64,000 nucleotides of DNA from Ferruginibacter sp. (lineage in GTDB: Bacteria; Bacteroidota; Bacteroidia; Chitinophagales; Chitinophagaceae): positions 110,501 to 174,500 of the forward strand of contig JACMLJ010000080.1 of NCBI GenBank assembly GCA_014379625.1. The letters run 5' to 3'. The translations under genes were made by a program, and so were the position numbers. Numbering within the stretch: position 1 is the first letter of the stretch; each line of letters begins with the position of its first letter. Of the stretch, positions 54,785 through 64,000 are shown piece after piece. A model generated the notes under the pieces. It saw nothing but the letters and a program-made list of their open reading frames with translations, ran no database searches and was not told the DNA's origin.

Positions 54785-56935
54785 ATGAAAAGAAATTTTC
54801 TATTCACGGTATTTACACTTGTAACTTTTTTAGGGGTCCAGGCACAGGTTACCCAGATCAATTCAAACAAAAGTCTGCAGTTTAATTTCCTGCTCAATAA
54901 CAACAAGGCGATTTATATTTCCGGTACCGATCAGACTTTATGGGTGAGCGATGGAACATTGACTGGTACTATCCAGCTTTCTACAGATATTATTTTCGAA
55001 GATAATCTTGGATCTATAACATTTTTAAGCGGTAAATTAATTTTTGCAGGCAGTACAGCGCTTACCGGTACAGAAATATATATTACAGACGGAACACCCG
55101 CCGGTACAACGCTGCTGAAAGATATTTATCCCGGGGACCAGGGTTCTTCCCCGGATATTGAGATTGCTGTACTCAATGGCTTTTTATATTTCACTGCGGA
55201 AAGACCGGCAGAGGGCCGTGAACTCTGGAGAACAGACGGGACACCGGCAGGTACTACTCTTGTAAAAGACATTGTTACCGGCCCTGTTGGCAGTAATGCC
55301 CCCGGGAGTTATCATCTTTTTTCGACCGCAACCTATATTTTGTTATCGGTAAGTACTGTTGCATCGGGGGTAGAATTATGGAGATCGGATGGAACCGGCC
55401 CCGGTACTGTTTTACTGAAGGATATAAATACCGGTAATGGGGGGGCTAATTCCTCCAATCCCAGGTCTTTTTACAACTTCAATAACCTGGTTTTATTTGC
55501 AGCTACAGATGCAACGCATGGAGATGAAATATGGAAAACAGATGGAACAGCGATTGGAACAACAATGGTTGCTGACATTAACCTGGGGCCTAACAGCTCA
55601 ACTTCGCTGGAACTATTTCCCGGATTTAGTTTTCCTGTTTTCAATTCCTTTCATGTTTTTAATAACATCGCCTATTTTAATGCGTATAATGGAACAACCG
55701 CGGGGGCACTATGGCGCACCGATGGAACCACCGCAAATACCTCCCTGTTAAAAGATATCGTTTCCGGGCCAGCTATATCGTCTGTGTTGGTTGGTAATGC
55801 CATTAACTTATCCAATAAATTTATTTTTCCAGTCTCTGACCAGGCGAACCGTTCTGAGCTTTGGGAATCGGACGGTACAGCGGTGGGCACTAAATTATTC
55901 AAAGCATTTTCGCCCATTACCCCGGGGAGTATACCATTAATTTTCACACCGTTTGCTGTCACTAACGGTACTTTCGGCCAGGCGTTGTTCCAGGGGAATA
56001 AGTTTTTCTTTTTGGCTGGAACGGCCCTGGAAGGTACTGAGTTGTGGGTTTCTGATGGGGCAGATGGTACTATCGCACACACCCAGATTGTAAAGGATAT
56101 TTACACCGGCACGCCGAGTGGCATCAGCCTGTCAAATATTTCCTGGGTCTATACATCAGCTGCACTTTACTTTTCTGCAAATAATGGAACAAATGGACTT
56201 GAGTTATGGAAAACTGATGGCACATCGACAGGTACCAGTATGGTAGCGGATATTATTACGGGGCCGACAGGTTCTAAAATCAAGGTTACATTTTTTCTGG
56301 TGAACGGTAAAATATTGTTTGAAGCGGATAATGGGGATAGTCCTAAAGAAACCGATCTGTATGCAGTGGATGGCAGTTTTATTCCTTTACCGGTATCGCT
56401 GGCTGATTTTACAGTAGTGTCCAAATCAGGCGACGCCGTCCTCAACTGGCATACTTTACAGGAACAAAACAGTAAAAGCTTTACAGTTCAACGGAGTTTT
56501 GATGGCCGGGATTTCAAGTCCATCGGAACCGTTGAAGCATCCGGGGCATCAACTACCAGTAAAGCCTATTCGTTTATTGACGCCGGTATTATTCATAGTG
56601 CTGATAACCAGGTTTATTACCGGTTATTGTGCACTGATCTGGATGGTAAATCAGTGCTAAGCCCGGTTATACTATTGAAATTAAAAGGCCGGGAAAAGTG
56701 GAATGTTCGGTTAATGAATAATCCCATTGAAGAAAATATCAAGGTAGTTTTATCCGGCATTACCCAAACGGTACAGCTATCAGTAATAGATATGAGTGGT
56801 AAAAAACTGTATACCAGAACGCTCTCCGCAGTTAACGGGCAAATCAACCTCCCTTTAGCTAAACTGCCGCACGGTACTTATATACTGATGACAGCAACGG
56901 GCGATGAAATAAAAACAATACAGTTTGTAAAATAA
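54785..56935 (+). CDS. ELWxxDGT-repeat protein with T9SS type A sorting domain
   Basis: 716 aa from the ATG at 54785; an open frame exists from 54713, but MKRNFLFTVFTLVTFLGVQAQ is a normal signal peptide. Nine repeats of about 50-60 residues, each ending in a phrase like ELWRTDGTPAGTTLVKDI, probably form a propeller. The C-terminal ~80 residues are a T9SS sorting domain (MNNPIEENIKVVL...LPHGTYIL), so the protein is exported by type IX secretion and anchored or released at the surface. The ligand is unknown. Confidence 0.9.
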   Translation: MKRNFLFTVFTLVTFLGVQAQVTQINSNKSLQFNFLLNNNKAIYISGTDQTLWVSDGTLTGTIQLSTDIIFEDNLGSITFLSGKLIFAGSTALTGTEIYITDGTPAGTTLLKDIYPGDQGSSPDIEIAVLNGFLYFTAERPAEGRELWRTDGTPAGTTLVKDIVTGPVGSNAPGSYHLFSTATYILLSVSTVASGVELWRSDGTGPGTVLLKDINTGNGGANSSNPRSFYNFNNLVLFAATDATHGDEIWKTDGTAIGTTMVADINLGPNSSTSLELFPGFSFPVFNSFHVFNNIAYFNAYNGTTAGALWRTDGTTANTSLLKDIVSGPAISSVLVGNAINLSNKFIFPVSDQANRSELWESDGTAVGTKLFKAFSPITPGSIPLIFTPFAVTNGTFGQALFQGNKFFFLAGTALEGTELWVSDGADGTIAHTQIVKDIYTGTPSGISLSNISWVYTSAALYFSANNGTNGLELWKTDGTSTGTSMVADIITGPTGSKIKVTFFLVNGKILFEADNGDSPKETDLYAVDGSFIPLPVSLADFTVVSKSGDAVLNWHTLQEQNSKSFTVQRSFDGRDFKSIGTVEASGASTTSKAYSFIDAGIIHSADNQVYYRLLCTDLDGKSVLSPVILLKLKGREKWNVRLMNNPIEENIKVVLSGITQTVQLSVIDMSGKKLYTRTLSAVNGQINLPLAKLPHGTYILMTATGDEIKTIQFVK

Positions 56936-57076
56936 AAAATGGAAAACCAAGGCCGTTATGTTAATCGTAAATTAACGCGTTATTTTGTCAATGGTGAAAT
57001 ACGGAATAATCACAATGAATAATTTACGCTTAACTCCGATTTGATTTTTCACCATTTTTGTTACATGACAACAGTC

Positions 57077-57111
57077 AAAAGCAGCGCTTAACCGGTGCTG
57101 CTTTTATTTTG
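57077..57111. terminator. Bidirectional terminator
   Basis: Perfect 9-bp stem AAAAGCAGC (57077-57085) and GCTGCTTTT (57097-57105) with an 11-base loop, then TATTTTGG. It lies between the ELWxxDGT (+) and MATE (-) genes and can stop both. Confidence 0.7.
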
Positions 57112-57129
57112 GAAAGCGTAAGCGGAAAA

Positions 57130-58464
57130 TCAATTGGCATTTCTTTTTAAAATTTTAAAGAAACGATTATTTAAGAAAACCGATGACATTGTTAACCCGC
57201 TTACAAACCCGATCCACATGCCCGCCGCACCCATTTTAAAAGTGAATGCCATTAAGCATCCCATGGGGATACCCACCACCCAATAAGCGATAGCAATATA
57301 AATGGTTGGTACGGTTACGTCCTTAACCCCCCTTAATAAACCCACCCCAATTGCCTGGGTGGCATCTGATATTTGAAATACGGCTGCATACAACATTAAT
57401 ACCGAGGCCAGCGCCATTACCTCCGCGTCGTTATTAAATGCCAGGGGTAAGAGGTTTCTGAAAAAAACAAAAAACAACACGCCCGATATGCCGTAACAGA
57501 TACCGCTTAACAATGTGCTTTTGCCAATAGCCGCGATGTCTTTCCAGTTGTTCCTGCCCCAGGCATTACTAATCCGTATAGAACCTCCCTGTGCAAGTCC
57601 CCAGGACACCATAAAGGCCAGTGAGGCGCAACTGATGGCTATTTGATGCGCCGCGAGTTGCACCGCTCCCAATGTGCCTATAAGGATACCGGATACCGCG
57701 AAGGCACCAGATTCCATTGCAGCCTGCAGGCTGCTTGGCACACCGATATGCAGCAATTCTTTGATGGTATGCCACTGCAGTGTCCATTGTTTTTTTCTAA
57801 CGGCCATATACCTGCCGAAGAATGGATGTACAAATAAAATAACAATAAATATCAATAAGATCAGGATACGGGTTATTAATGTGCCGTAACCCGCCCCGTC
57901 TAATGCTAATCTTGGAAATCCCCAGTTGCCATATACCAATAACCAGTTAATAAAAATATTGATGGGTAATGCAGCAATAGAAAGCAACATGGCCGTCCTT
58001 GTACGTTCCAGTCCATCGGTAAACTGTTTGATACCAATAAACATCATCATCGGAATAATTGACCAGCCCATGATCTGCAAATAAGTGACGCCCAATGCAG
58101 CTACTTCGGTATCCTGCCCTAAATGAAATAAAATATTTTTACTGAAATTTAATACCAATGCGATAATGATAGCGGAGATGGTACATAACCAGAAACCATT
58201 GTACAAATAATGGGATACCTTCAAACTATCTCTTCTTCCGTTTGCCATCGACACGGTTTGCGAAACAGACATGGTCATTCCAAATCCAAGCACAAATGGG
58301 ATATTCATTACGCTGTTTACCAATGCCGCCGCGGCCAGGTGCCGGTAGCTGATCGATCCTGCCATGATGCTGTCAATGATACCCAATGCCATCTGGGTGA
58401 GTTCTCCCAATATAATGGGGGCGGATAGTTTCCATGTTTTAAATGCTTCCGTTCTGATTGTCAT
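57130..58464 (-). CDS. MATE family efflux transporter
   Basis: Sodium- or proton-driven exporter of cationic drugs or metabolites (444 aa, about 12 membrane segments). Typical features include LGELTQMALGIIDSIMAG at the start and AGMWIGFVSGLTMSS near the end, and the family's asymmetric two-bundle layout. The NorM or DinF subgroup cannot be separated by eye. Nothing nearby suggests a substrate. Confidence 0.93.
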   Translation of the reverse strand: MTIRTEAFKTWKLSAPIILGELTQMALGIIDSIMAGSISYRHLAAAALVNSVMNIPFVLGFGMTMSVSQTVSMANGRRDSLKVSHYLYNGFWLCTISAIIIALVLNFSKNILFHLGQDTEVAALGVTYLQIMGWSIIPMMMFIGIKQFTDGLERTRTAMLLSIAALPINIFINWLLVYGNWGFPRLALDGAGYGTLITRILILLIFIVILFVHPFFGRYMAVRKKQWTLQWHTIKELLHIGVPSSLQAAMESGAFAVSGILIGTLGAVQLAAHQIAISCASLAFMVSWGLAQGGSIRISNAWGRNNWKDIAAIGKSTLLSGICYGISGVLFFVFFRNLLPLAFNNDAEVMALASVLMLYAAVFQISDATQAIGVGLLRGVKDVTVPTIYIAIAYWVVGIPMGCLMAFTFKMGAAGMWIGFVSGLTMSSVFLNNRFFKILKRNAN

Positions 58465-58538
58465 AATTTTGCAAAGCTAATAAAATGCAATGGTCCCGCT
58501 ATGCCAGGTTCAGTGTGACCACTTTCTAAAACATTGTT

Positions 58539-58633
58539 GATCGTTCAAAGGAATAATTCGAAATTGCAGGGCAGGCTCCCCGAAATTCTGAGCCGCTGAA
58601 GGGTGGAGACGGGTTGGGGGTGATGTCGATGCC
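58539..58633. repeat. Degenerate dispersed repeat, copy B
   Basis: Partner of the repeat at 1337-1430 (see that entry for the shared features). Here it lies in the divergent gap between MATE (-) and GH20 (+), followed by G-rich sequence. Confidence 0.5.
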
Positions 58634-58759
58634 GGGTATAAGTATGTTTGTAAACATCTTCGCCATTTGAAAAATATTTTATTCAATGAGAAACGCAACA
58701 ACCTGGTAAATCTCTCCGTCCTGCGGCTGCCCAAAGAAATAATTTTTAATTTTAATACC

Positions 58760-58776
58760 TACATTTGTTTGCAAAC
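58760..58776 (+). promoter_or_regulatory. Candidate -7 box with overlapping palindrome upstream of GH20
   Basis: TACATTTG at 58760-58767 matches TAnnTTTG exactly; a -33 box is not clear. The perfect 10-bp palindrome GTTTGCAAAC (58767-58776) overlaps its end and could be an operator. Confidence 0.35.
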
Positions 58777-58807
58777 TTCCATTTCCAAAAAAATATAGAA
58801 TCCGGTT

Positions 58808-60727
58808 ATGCTTAAGAAAAGATTGATTACGATATTATCCTGCTGCCTGACTGGTATATACGCAATTGGTCAAATCCCGGGGGGGCATGTTAACATTATT
58901 CCGGAGCCGGTAACAGTGATCCGGGGGGAGGGGTATTTTAAGCTCCCGGTTAGTATTTCCATTGAAGCACCCGCACTGCCTGCGTTACAGCCAGTCATCC
59001 AGTTTCTGAAACAGCGTCTATCCGTTCCAACAGGATATAATGTTACGATTGCCGTCCAGTCGGCAAATGCACACATCAGGTTAATACTGGATAAAAAAGC
59101 TGATCCGGTTATTGGGAGCGAAGGTTATCGTTTAGCTGTTACTCCTGGTATGATTACCATCCGGGCAAATGAACCCGCAGGTTTATTTTATGGTATCCAA
59201 ACCCTTCTTCAGCTATTACCCAATGAAATAGAAAGCGAAATTGCCATTGGTACCGGCAAATGGGAACTGCCTTGTGTAGATATTACGGATTATCCGCGTT
59301 TTGGATGGAGGGGATTGATGTTTGATGTATCGAGGCATTTTTTTACAAAAAAAGAAGTGATGGATTTTATTGACCAGATGGCCCGCTATAAATTTAATTT
59401 GTTTCATTGGTCTTTAACCAATGATGAAGGATGGAGGATAGAAATAAAAACTTTGCCCAACCTTACCAAAAAGGGTGCATGGCGCACAGATAAGACCGGC
59501 TATTTTGGAACCTTTTCAACCCCGCTACCTGATGAACCCCTTAACTACGGTGGTTTTTATACACAGGATGATATTAAAGAAGTGATCCAATACGCAAAGG
59601 ACCATTTTGTCAATATCCTGCCCGAAGTGGATGTACCCGGGCATAGCCTCGCTGCAATCGTTTCCTACCCCGAATTATCCTGCACACCTGGTGCGGAGAA
59701 ATACAGGGTACGCTCCGGTGAAAAAATAATGGAATGGCACGGTGATGGCCGATTTACCGCCCTTGTTGATAACAGTCTTTGTCCCGCAAATGAAAAAGTA
59801 TATGCTTTTTTGGATAAGGTTTTTACCGAAGTAGCGGCCCTGTTCCCTTTTGACTACATCCATGTAGGGGGTGATGAATGTGCAAAAAATTTCTGGGAAA
59901 AAAGTGATGCGATAAAGTCATTAATGAAGAAAGAAGGGTTAAAAACAATGCATGAGGTACAAGGTTATTTTGAAAAAAGAGTGGGAAAAATTATAGCGTC
60001 GAAAGGGAAAAAACTGATTGGGTGGGATGAAATACTGGAAGGCGGACTTGCTGAAAATGCAGCGGTAATGAGCTGGCGGGGCGAAAAAGGCGGAATAGAA
60101 GCGGCTAAACTGAAGCATGATGTAGTGATGAGCCCATCAACCTATGCCTACCTCGACTATATGCAGGGGGATGTAATTATTGAACCAAGGGTATATTCCA
60201 CATTACGTTTAAATAAAGCTTACCAGTTTGACCCTGTGCCGCCGGGCGTTGATGCAAAATATATAAAAGGCGGCCAGGCCAATATCTGGACCGAACAAAT
60301 ACCCAATACCAGGCACCTGCAATACATGACCTGGCCAAGGGCTTTCGCCATTGCGGAGTGTGTGTGGTCGCCCAAAGAAAAAAAGAACTGGGATAGTTTT
60401 GTACGAAAAGTAGAGCAACAATTTAAACGCTATGATATCCGCGAAATAAAATATGCATTGAGTATGTACGACCCAATTTTTACAGCAAAAACTAATAACG
60501 GGCAACTGCTGGTGGAACTGGCAACCGAAACAACAGGACTTGATATCTATTATAGTTTTGATAATTCCTTTCCTGACAGGTTTTATCCAAAATATACAAA
60601 AGCGGTTACGCCTCCAAAAGATGCGGTAATGCTTAAAGTAATTACTTATAAAGGAAACCAGCCGGTTGGAAGAATGATTGCAATGCCGTTGGAAGAAATG
60701 AATAAAAGGGCAGGGATCAAAAAATAA
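58808..60727 (+). CDS. GH20 beta-N-acetylhexosaminidase
   Basis: Releases terminal GlcNAc or GalNAc by substrate-assisted catalysis. 639 aa with a signal peptide ending YAIGQIP. An N-terminal GH20b domain (about 25-160) precedes the TIM barrel (about 162-520). The catalytic pair is Asp356-Glu357 in YIHVGGDECAKNFWE. MFDVSRHFFTKKEV and WSLTNDEGWRIE are conserved pocket strands. A C-terminal beta domain (about 545-639) follows. It could act on chitin or on glycoprotein/peptidoglycan fragments. It stands apart from the PUL. Confidence 0.94.
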   Translation: MLKKRLITILSCCLTGIYAIGQIPGGHVNIIPEPVTVIRGEGYFKLPVSISIEAPALPALQPVIQFLKQRLSVPTGYNVTIAVQSANAHIRLILDKKADPVIGSEGYRLAVTPGMITIRANEPAGLFYGIQTLLQLLPNEIESEIAIGTGKWELPCVDITDYPRFGWRGLMFDVSRHFFTKKEVMDFIDQMARYKFNLFHWSLTNDEGWRIEIKTLPNLTKKGAWRTDKTGYFGTFSTPLPDEPLNYGGFYTQDDIKEVIQYAKDHFVNILPEVDVPGHSLAAIVSYPELSCTPGAEKYRVRSGEKIMEWHGDGRFTALVDNSLCPANEKVYAFLDKVFTEVAALFPFDYIHVGGDECAKNFWEKSDAIKSLMKKEGLKTMHEVQGYFEKRVGKIIASKGKKLIGWDEILEGGLAENAAVMSWRGEKGGIEAAKLKHDVVMSPSTYAYLDYMQGDVIIEPRVYSTLRLNKAYQFDPVPPGVDAKYIKGGQANIWTEQIPNTRHLQYMTWPRAFAIAECVWSPKEKKNWDSFVRKVEQQFKRYDIREIKYALSMYDPIFTAKTNNGQLLVELATETTGLDIYYSFDNSFPDRFYPKYTKAVTPPKDAVMLKVITYKGNQPVGRMIAMPLEEMNKRAGIKK

Positions 60728-60935
60728 TACAATACCTGTATAATATGGAGTTTTCTAATTTCGTCAATGGAACAATTGGTTGGTAATACAGCTGTTTTGC
60801 AAAAAGAATGGCAGACCGGAGCCTGCCATAGTTTTATGTTGGTTAGGGTTTTTTTGTTAATTTAAGCCAGAAGTATGGATTTACGATTTTGCCGGATGAA
60901 TAAACGGGCAGATAATATTACCGGGGAAAGCAGTA

Positions 60936-61517
60936 TTACAATACAATTTGCTTTTCCACCATAGTTTTACGCAGATTGATTAGTCCATATCTCATGCGGC
61001 CCAATGCAGTATTAATACTGATTTGCTTTAAGGCTGCTATCTCTTTAAAGGTAAGGTCTGCATAATGACGCATTATAATTATTTCACGTTGATCTTCCGG
61101 TAACAAATCGAGCATTTTTCTCACTTTTTCATGGCTTTCGCCTATGATCAGATTTTCCTCGGCATTTTGAACAGAAAAGTTAAGTGTCTCAAAAATATCA
61201 GTATCGTCACTGGTTTTAATGACTGGTAAACGCCTGGTTTTCCTAAAATGATCGAGGCACATGTTATGGGCAATCCGCATGATCCAGGGTAGAAATTTTC
61301 CTTCTTCAGTATACTGGCCTTTCTTCAATTTGTCAATTACACGGATAAATACATCCTGGAACATATCTTCAGCCAGGTATTTATCTCTTACCAGCAAATA
61401 AATGGCAGTGTACAATTTACTCTTGTAACGAAGTACCAGTGTTGAAAGTGCTTCGGAGTTGCCACCCATGTAGAGGAGGACCAGTTGTTGATCTGAGAGT
61501 AATGTAAGGGATTTCAT
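60936..61517 (-). CDS. ECF sigma factor, orphan
   Basis: 193-aa sigma-70 family protein. Region 2 lies at about 25-92 (YLAEDMFQDVFIRVIDKL), and region 4 at about 128-182 with DQREIIIMRHYADLTFKEIAALKQISINTALGRMRYG. Unlike the sigma factor at 14783 it has no FecR neighbour. The next gene on the minus strand (the lipoprotein at 62710) is far upstream. Its regulon cannot be inferred from the context. Confidence 0.92.
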   Translation of the reverse strand: MKSLTLLSDQQLVLLYMGGNSEALSTLVLRYKSKLYTAIYLLVRDKYLAEDMFQDVFIRVIDKLKKGQYTEEGKFLPWIMRIAHNMCLDHFRKTRRLPVIKTSDDTDIFETLNFSVQNAEENLIIGESHEKVRKMLDLLPEDQREIIIMRHYADLTFKEIAALKQISINTALGRMRYGLINLRKTMVEKQIVL

Positions 61518-61721
61518 AAAGTTTGGTTTTTGTGTAAGGAAAATGGCTTGTTGGATTATAATAGAAGGTTTAAGGTGCCTTTAATTACAATGCAAATGTC
61601 ATTGTTAAACGATAGATAAACTGTAGAACAACAATATTCATACCTATCGTATTATTTCTACAAAAGCTTAATGCCTGTTTACCCGTAGTTAGTTGCGTCC
61701 TTTCAATTAATAAATAAGCAA

Positions 61722-62041
61722 ATGAGTGGTGTCATTAAATTATACAGGCAGCCTGCTTTTGAGAAAGGTCATATGGTTTTCCATTTTGCGGCTCAATTTG
61801 TGGAATTGCTTACCCGGCAACTACCTCAAATCGATTTGGCTTGATTGAAAAAACAACGCAGGAATTTATTAACTACAAGGGCGATTATCAATACAAGGCA
61901 TTGCCGGGCGATATTCTGCCTGTATTAAGTTATTGGGATTATGGGAAAGGGGATAAGCGATACAATCGGAAAGATAGTAGTCAGGATGCAGGATTCACCC
62001 TTTATTTTTCAGACAAGGAATATATTAATAATAAAAAATAA
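61722..62041 (+). pseudogene. Possible small broken gene or overlapping small ORF pair
   Basis: A 41-codon ORF starts at the ATG at 61722 (MSGVIKLYRQ...) and stops at 61844. A second frame, open from about 61763 and with TTG at 61841 overlapping that stop, runs to 62041 and encodes a fairly protein-like sequence (GSICGIAYPATTSNRFGLIEK, then YKGDYQYKALPGDILPVLSY). The second frame has no ATG. A strong terminator follows at 62058. It may be a frameshifted gene, a coupled small ORF pair, or noncoding RNA. No family recognised. Confidence 0.35.
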
Positions 62042-62057
62042 TGGAAAGATACTGAAA

Positions 62058-62096
62058 ATGAAAAAGCTTCCGCAATGGAAGCTTTTTCATTTTTTG
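62058..62096 (+). terminator. Strong intrinsic terminator
   Basis: Perfect 14-bp stem (62058-62071 with 62077-62090, arm ATGAAAAAGCTTCC, 5-base loop) followed by TTTTT. It shows that a transcript on + ends here, supporting expression of the small ORFs before it. It could also act on the minus strand. Confidence 0.85.
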
Positions 62097-62709
62097 ATAA
62101 CCCGCTTTAAAAGACTGAATCATATTTTTACAGGCTCATTATAAAGGGTTTCAAAGGCTTTTGACGTTATTGGTAACATATATGCTGTTATGTATTTTCT
62201 GCATAAATTAATTAGTTGCATTACATTACTCATATGGTAAGTGATAACAGCTTCTTAAATCCTATATGCCAACGCTAACTTTCAACATCATACTGTAAGA
62301 GAATTTATAAGCGCTTTTTAAAATTTCGCTGTTTGCCTTTTGGTATTAACCGGCGGTTACTGTTACAGTTTTTTGTTGTTTGATGGCATAAAGGTGCATA
62401 CATAATTATTGATAAACAATGATTATAATCATATTTTTATTTTATTTTTTCATTAATTATGTTGGAGCAAATAATGCAAACTGTAGTTCCGTTTACAACA
62501 TGGCCTCAAGGGCCGCCAGCCTCTGCAAATGAGGCTGTTCGCATGTATTGCCTGATAAAGATTTGAATAACTGAATGCGAATTTTGAAACCGCTCATGCC
62601 GCAGTTGACCGGCAACAATATAAAATGAATTTTCCATGAACTGCGAATATGGCCCCTTAACTGCTTTCCAGGATGGCCACCAAAAGATATCATTATTGTC
62701 CCGACTTTT
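62097..62709. other. Long gap downstream of the lipoprotein gene
   Basis: 613 bp, A+T-rich, without a convincing gene. A 7-bp hairpin CAGCCTC/GAGGCTG at 62517-62537 is the only structure noticed; on the minus strand it could end the lipoprotein transcript weakly. Confidence 0.5.
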
Positions 62710-63297
62710 TTATATCGCATCCATAATATCAATAAAAATATTGTGGGGTGCTGTCTCATCCCCGCCAAAATATGGATATAACCAATACCCTGCAACTGCC
62801 GGTCCTTCTATTGACCTTTCCAAACTTGTGGAAATTTTATTGACGGAAAAAACATACTGCTTACCCGAAATACCGATACTGCAGGAAATTTCTTCACCTA
62901 TGCCAACTGCAGTAATTTCCTTCATTTTCCTCGTGCTGTCACTATACACATATGCATACAATCGCAATGCATTCTTGTTCCAGACCCACCCAATCCTTGC
63001 ACTGTTGATATGGTGGTTTTGTCCTTCTGAAAACCCATACAATTTATTGATGTCGAATTGATTGGCAGCATTCGATGACTGGTAAATAGCCGTGCTGTCA
63101 AATTTTACCTTAAAGGCCATTTGATTGGCATTGAAGGGTCTGAAACTGTTTTTATCACAATAATGCTGCCCCTGTAAAATGGTGTAGGTTATGTAGTTAG
63201 GATTGGGGTAGATTGGAGCAGGAGCAATCAGCGTTTCATTTTTACTGCATCCAAAAACTATGAGCAGTAAACAAAATGCCGATAATATTTTTTTCAT
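62710..63297 (-). CDS. Lipoprotein of unknown function (195 aa)
   Basis: N-terminus MKKILSAFCLLLIVFGCSKN gives a clear lipobox with Cys17. The mature part is beta-rich with no recognised family; features are FRPFNANQMAFKVKFDSTAIYQ and ARIGWVWNKNALRLYAYVYS. There are two further Cys residues. It may be a surface or periplasmic binding protein. There is no operon partner. Confidence 0.8.
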   Translation of the reverse strand: MKKILSAFCLLLIVFGCSKNETLIAPAPIYPNPNYITYTILQGQHYCDKNSFRPFNANQMAFKVKFDSTAIYQSSNAANQFDINKLYGFSEGQNHHINSARIGWVWNKNALRLYAYVYSDSTRKMKEITAVGIGEEISCSIGISGKQYVFSVNKISTSLERSIEGPAVAGYWLYPYFGGDETAPHNIFIDIMDAI

Positions 63298-63886
63298 AAT
63301 CCGGATTTTTTAAAAGTGAACGGCCCCAATCTTTTGTTTTTTTGAATAGATTAAAAGTAATAACAGTGCGATATTATTGAGGTGTGACGATCATCATGTA
63401 AAATTAAAAATAAAAAACAGGCTCTCGTGTAGAAGGGTTAATTGTTGGCGGGTAAAGGTTTTTCTACCCTGGTTGTGTTTCGAATCATTTGCGTGGTAAG
63501 CAATTAGGCGGTTATTTAACGATATTACATGCGAAGAACCAGGGGGATAAAAAAATACTAAAAACGGGTTGCTAAATTAATAGGAGAGATATTATTTGCC
63601 AAAGTTTTATTTTATAGCAGATACTGTATAAAAAAAGATGTGAAAAAGCAGGTAAAGTGAACGTCGCTCTGCTATGACCCTCACCCCAGCATACTAATAA
63701 ACAATTGTTGCACTCAATAAACAGGAAACATTAAAACCAGCTTGCAAGTCAATAAATTGAAAAGTATTGAATAGTATTTTTTTAGAAATACACAGGTATA
63801 CCACATACCAATCCAATTTCTGCTATTGGATTATTGCATTTGAAAAAAGGAATTTTCTGGTGATTGACTGCTAACAAAAACCAGTA
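63298..63886. other. Gap without recognised features
   Basis: 589 bp between the lipoprotein start and the stop of the last partial gene. No gene, hairpin or repeat worth naming was found. Confidence 0.5.
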
Positions 63887-64000
63887 TTAATAGCGGTTGC
63901 GATCATTGTTAAACCCGGGTCCGGGTCGGTTGTATCCCCCGCCGCTGCCACCGCGGTTTCCACCTCCGGGCCGGTTACCAGGACCAGCGCTGCGTTCTTC
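63887..64000 (-). CDS. C-terminal end of a Gly/Arg-rich protein (cut by window)
   Basis: The last 37 codons of a minus-strand gene, stop at 63887-63889: a Gly/Arg/Asn/Pro-rich tail (NRPGGGNRGGSGGGYNRP... to NDRNRY). Such tails are common on RNA-binding proteins (RRM type) and DEAD-box helicases of Bacteroidota. The main domain lies beyond the window, so the identity is open. Confidence 0.6.
   Translation of the reverse strand, partial: EERSAGPGNRPGGGNRGGSGGGYNRPGPGFNNDRNRY

Overview
The window comes from a Bacteroidota chromosome, most likely Chitinophagaceae or a close relative. The signs are SusC/SusD pairs, a FecI/FecR cassette, GLPGLI and ELWxxDGT proteins, a type IX secretion (T9SS) sorting tail, signal peptides ending in AQ, and an A+T-leaning sequence with almost no Shine-Dalgarno sites. 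The family assignment rests on recalled protein style, not on a database search. No tRNA, rRNA, CRISPR array, integrase or transposase gene was seen.

Positions 1-36800 hold a large polysaccharide utilisation locus, almost all on the + strand, for a pectin of the rhamnogalacturonan-I (RG-I) type. It contains a GH28 (5' end outside the window), a GH39-like enzyme, two PL11 rhamnogalacturonan lyases flanking a GH2, a CE12 acetylesterase and a second GH2. These are followed by an ECF sigma factor, a FecR anti-sigma factor, an STN-bearing SusC, a SusD, and two DUF1080 (3-keto-glycoside hydrolase family) proteins, one of them a large multidomain protein. A divergent IPT/beta-propeller lipoprotein and a MarR regulator interrupt the run. 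It resumes with a GH105 lipoprotein, a GH43, an unrecognised secreted protein, a third GH2 and a sulfatase. The likely flow is surface cleavage by PL11/GH28 after CE12 deacetylation, import by SusC/SusD, periplasmic trimming by GH105, GH2, GH43 and GH39, and sulfate removal. SusC-STN signalling through FecR to the sigma factor would provide control.

Positions 37000-64000 hold general envelope and housekeeping genes: GLPGLI plus an outer-membrane barrel, a TPR protein, arginase, a CrtA-like protein, a very acidic small protein, a transglutaminase-like protease, an SDR-like protein, OmpA, a pseudouridine synthase, two unusual secreted proteins, a two-lobed aspartic protease, YihY, an ELWxxDGT protein, MATE, GH20, a second ECF sigma factor, a lipoprotein and the end of a Gly/Arg-rich gene.

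The intergenic DNA is rich in repeats. Two related palindromic elements lie at 46959-47065 and 53103-53215, the second flanked by a perfect 9-bp direct repeat, so it looks like a non-autonomous mobile element. A 23-bp inverted repeat (21/23 matches) bounds 510 bp ending 8 bp before a GH2 start codon. REP-like double-hairpin repeats occur at 3229-3548 and 9861-10003, and a degenerate ~95-bp repeat is shared by 1337-1430 and 58539-58633. The best candidate for an undescribed system is the translationally coupled pair of a two-lobed aspartic protease and a secreted protein with four CBM48-like modules and no enzyme domain (50508-53017).
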